Shown here piece by piece: positions 22,385 to 23,110 of a stretch of DNA of 23,110 nt; the stretch's first letter is position 1; the number at the start of each line of letters is the position of its first letter. Source of the DNA: Nymphaea colorata. Its lineage: Eukaryota; Streptophyta; Magnoliopsida; Nymphaeales; Nymphaeaceae. The notes under the pieces are model-generated. The model was given only the letters and a program-made list of their open reading frames with translations, was not told the DNA's origin and did no database searches. The translations under genes were made by a program, and so were the position numbers. Where the stretch lies: contig NW_022204578.1 in NCBI RefSeq assembly GCF_008831285.2, forward strand, positions 1 to 23,110, given 5' to 3'.

Positions 22385-23110
22385 ACAAACTTGTAGGTTT
22401 TAATAATTTAAATCATTGATCAAAGATGTAATAACAAGTGAAACACAATAGGTTAACTACAAGAAACCAACTGAATCACTCGAATCTCATTCATTTTCGC
22501 ACAAACTTGTGATTTCAATCTACTAAATCATTTATTATAGACGTACACAAGTTAAACAATTCAATTAAGTATGCATGATTATATGAATCACTTAAATCTC
22601 ACTTGTATTCGTATGAACATGTGATCTCAATCCTTTAGAACGTTCCCTATAGATGTAACAACAAAATTCAACTCATCGGACTAACTACACGTGTACAAAT
22701 ATAGTGACTTCAACCATTTGTATCCATATAAACTGTGATTTCAACCATTTAAATCATTCATTATAGACGTAATAGCAAGTGAAATACATTAGATTAACTA
22801 TAAGGGACCAATATAGTGACTTGACTCTCATTCATTTCCAAACGGACTTCTTTTTTCAAAGCCACTAAGTCATTCTATACGTATGTAACAAATGGTTACG
22901 CACATTCAATTAAATATAAGTTATCAAATGTATGTAAGAACAAGTAAAATGAATCACATAATCTCTCGATTAAACATAAGTGATCAAATGTATGTAATAA
23001 CAAGTGAAACACATTAAGTTACCTGTAAGACACCAAATGAATCACTCGAATCCCATTCATTTCATAAAACCTATGATTTGAAATTTCTAAATCATTTAAT
23101 ATAAAACGAA
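22385..23110 (+). repeat. 3.1 kb higher-order repeat, copy 5, cut by the window end (partial X5)
   Basis: It follows block X in order (B, A, C, B, AB fusion, start of A) and is cut at the last base of the window. The array therefore continues to the right. It resembles X1 more than X2/X3 at the AB fusion, keeping aacggacttc and gccactaag. Confidence 0.9.

Larger units (their letters stand above)
1..23110. repeat. Satellite array filling the whole window (~114 bp monomer, B-A-C classes)
   Basis: Every part of the window can be placed in a ~114 bp monomer or a rearranged piece of one. The monomer opens with a box like acaaacttgtgatttcaa, continues through an aaatcatt..atagatgtaacaacaag centre, and closes with one of three class-specific ends. 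Class B ends with ..caccaaatgaatcactcg.. and ctcattcattttcat. Class A ends with cacattcaattaagtatg, then aatcacttaaatctcactt. Class C ends with aactcatcggactaac, or has a cataggtctcc tail. A 115 bp A monomer that I counted has about 26% G+C. No unique sequence, gene or transposon interrupts the array. Function is not shown by the sequence; structural (centromeric or other heterochromatic) DNA is the inference. The family is not one I can name. Confidence 0.97.

Noticed and set aside
1-23110. CRISPR array
   Set aside because: There are direct repeats, but the intervals are themselves repeats of the same family and period; no constant-length unique spacers, leader or cas genes are present.
1-23110. 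Telomere-type repeats, CENP-B box, tRNA or rRNA genes
   Set aside because: I saw no run of TTTAGGG/TTAGGG-type units and no match to the CG-rich CENP-B box consensus. I also saw no tRNA-like box A/box B pair or rRNA-like stretch.
1-23110. TATA-like and polyadenylation-like motifs (tatata, aataaa-like words)
   Set aside because: These are expected by chance in DNA this rich in A+T and repeat with the monomers. None is linked to a coding region.

Overview
The whole 23.1 kb window is one uninterrupted, A+T-rich tandem satellite array. I found no protein-coding gene, RNA gene or recognisable transposon on either strand. Such an array is what nuclear heterochromatin (centromeric, pericentromeric or subtelomeric) of a eukaryote looks like. 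A plant is my first guess, because of the satellite style and the many CpG-to-TpG/CpA differences between copies, but the sequence does not identify the species and I do not recognise the satellite family.

The building brick is a ~114 bp monomer that begins near an 'acaaacttgtgatttcaa' box. Three diverged monomer classes, which I call B, A and C, follow each other in the order B-A-C (~343 bp per trimer, e.g. 33-375). These are assembled into blocks with the pattern B-A-C-B-(AB fusion)-A-C, each ending in 'cataggtctcc'. Three different blocks make one ~3.1 kb higher-order repeat (HOR): X (~0.89 kb), Y (~1.43 kb) and Z (~0.8 kb). Y is the same pattern enlarged by ~0.53 kb, which includes an inverted A-B pair.

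Layout: the tail of a C monomer (1-32); HOR copy 1, X-Y-Z (33-3166); HOR copy 2, X-Y-Z (3167-6290); HOR copy 3, X-(Y x 8)-Z (6291-19350); HOR copy 4, X-Y-Z (19351-22384); and the start of HOR copy 5, X only (22385-23110).

The most notable event is in copy 3. Block Y has been re-amplified on its own into eight head-to-tail copies with a 1,426 bp period (7184-18573). All seven Y-Y joints are the same chimera, with the crossover confined to a shared 15 bp stretch. The inner copies are almost identical to each other, while the copies at both edges and the surrounding 3.1 kb HORs are clearly diverged. This is the picture of a young, local HOR expansion nested in an older HOR. Each Y block also carries a ~400 bp imperfect palindrome, so the expansion placed a potential hairpin or cruciform every 1.43 kb.

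The 67-codon open frames that recur at the HOR period are by-products of the repeat and are not annotated as genes.
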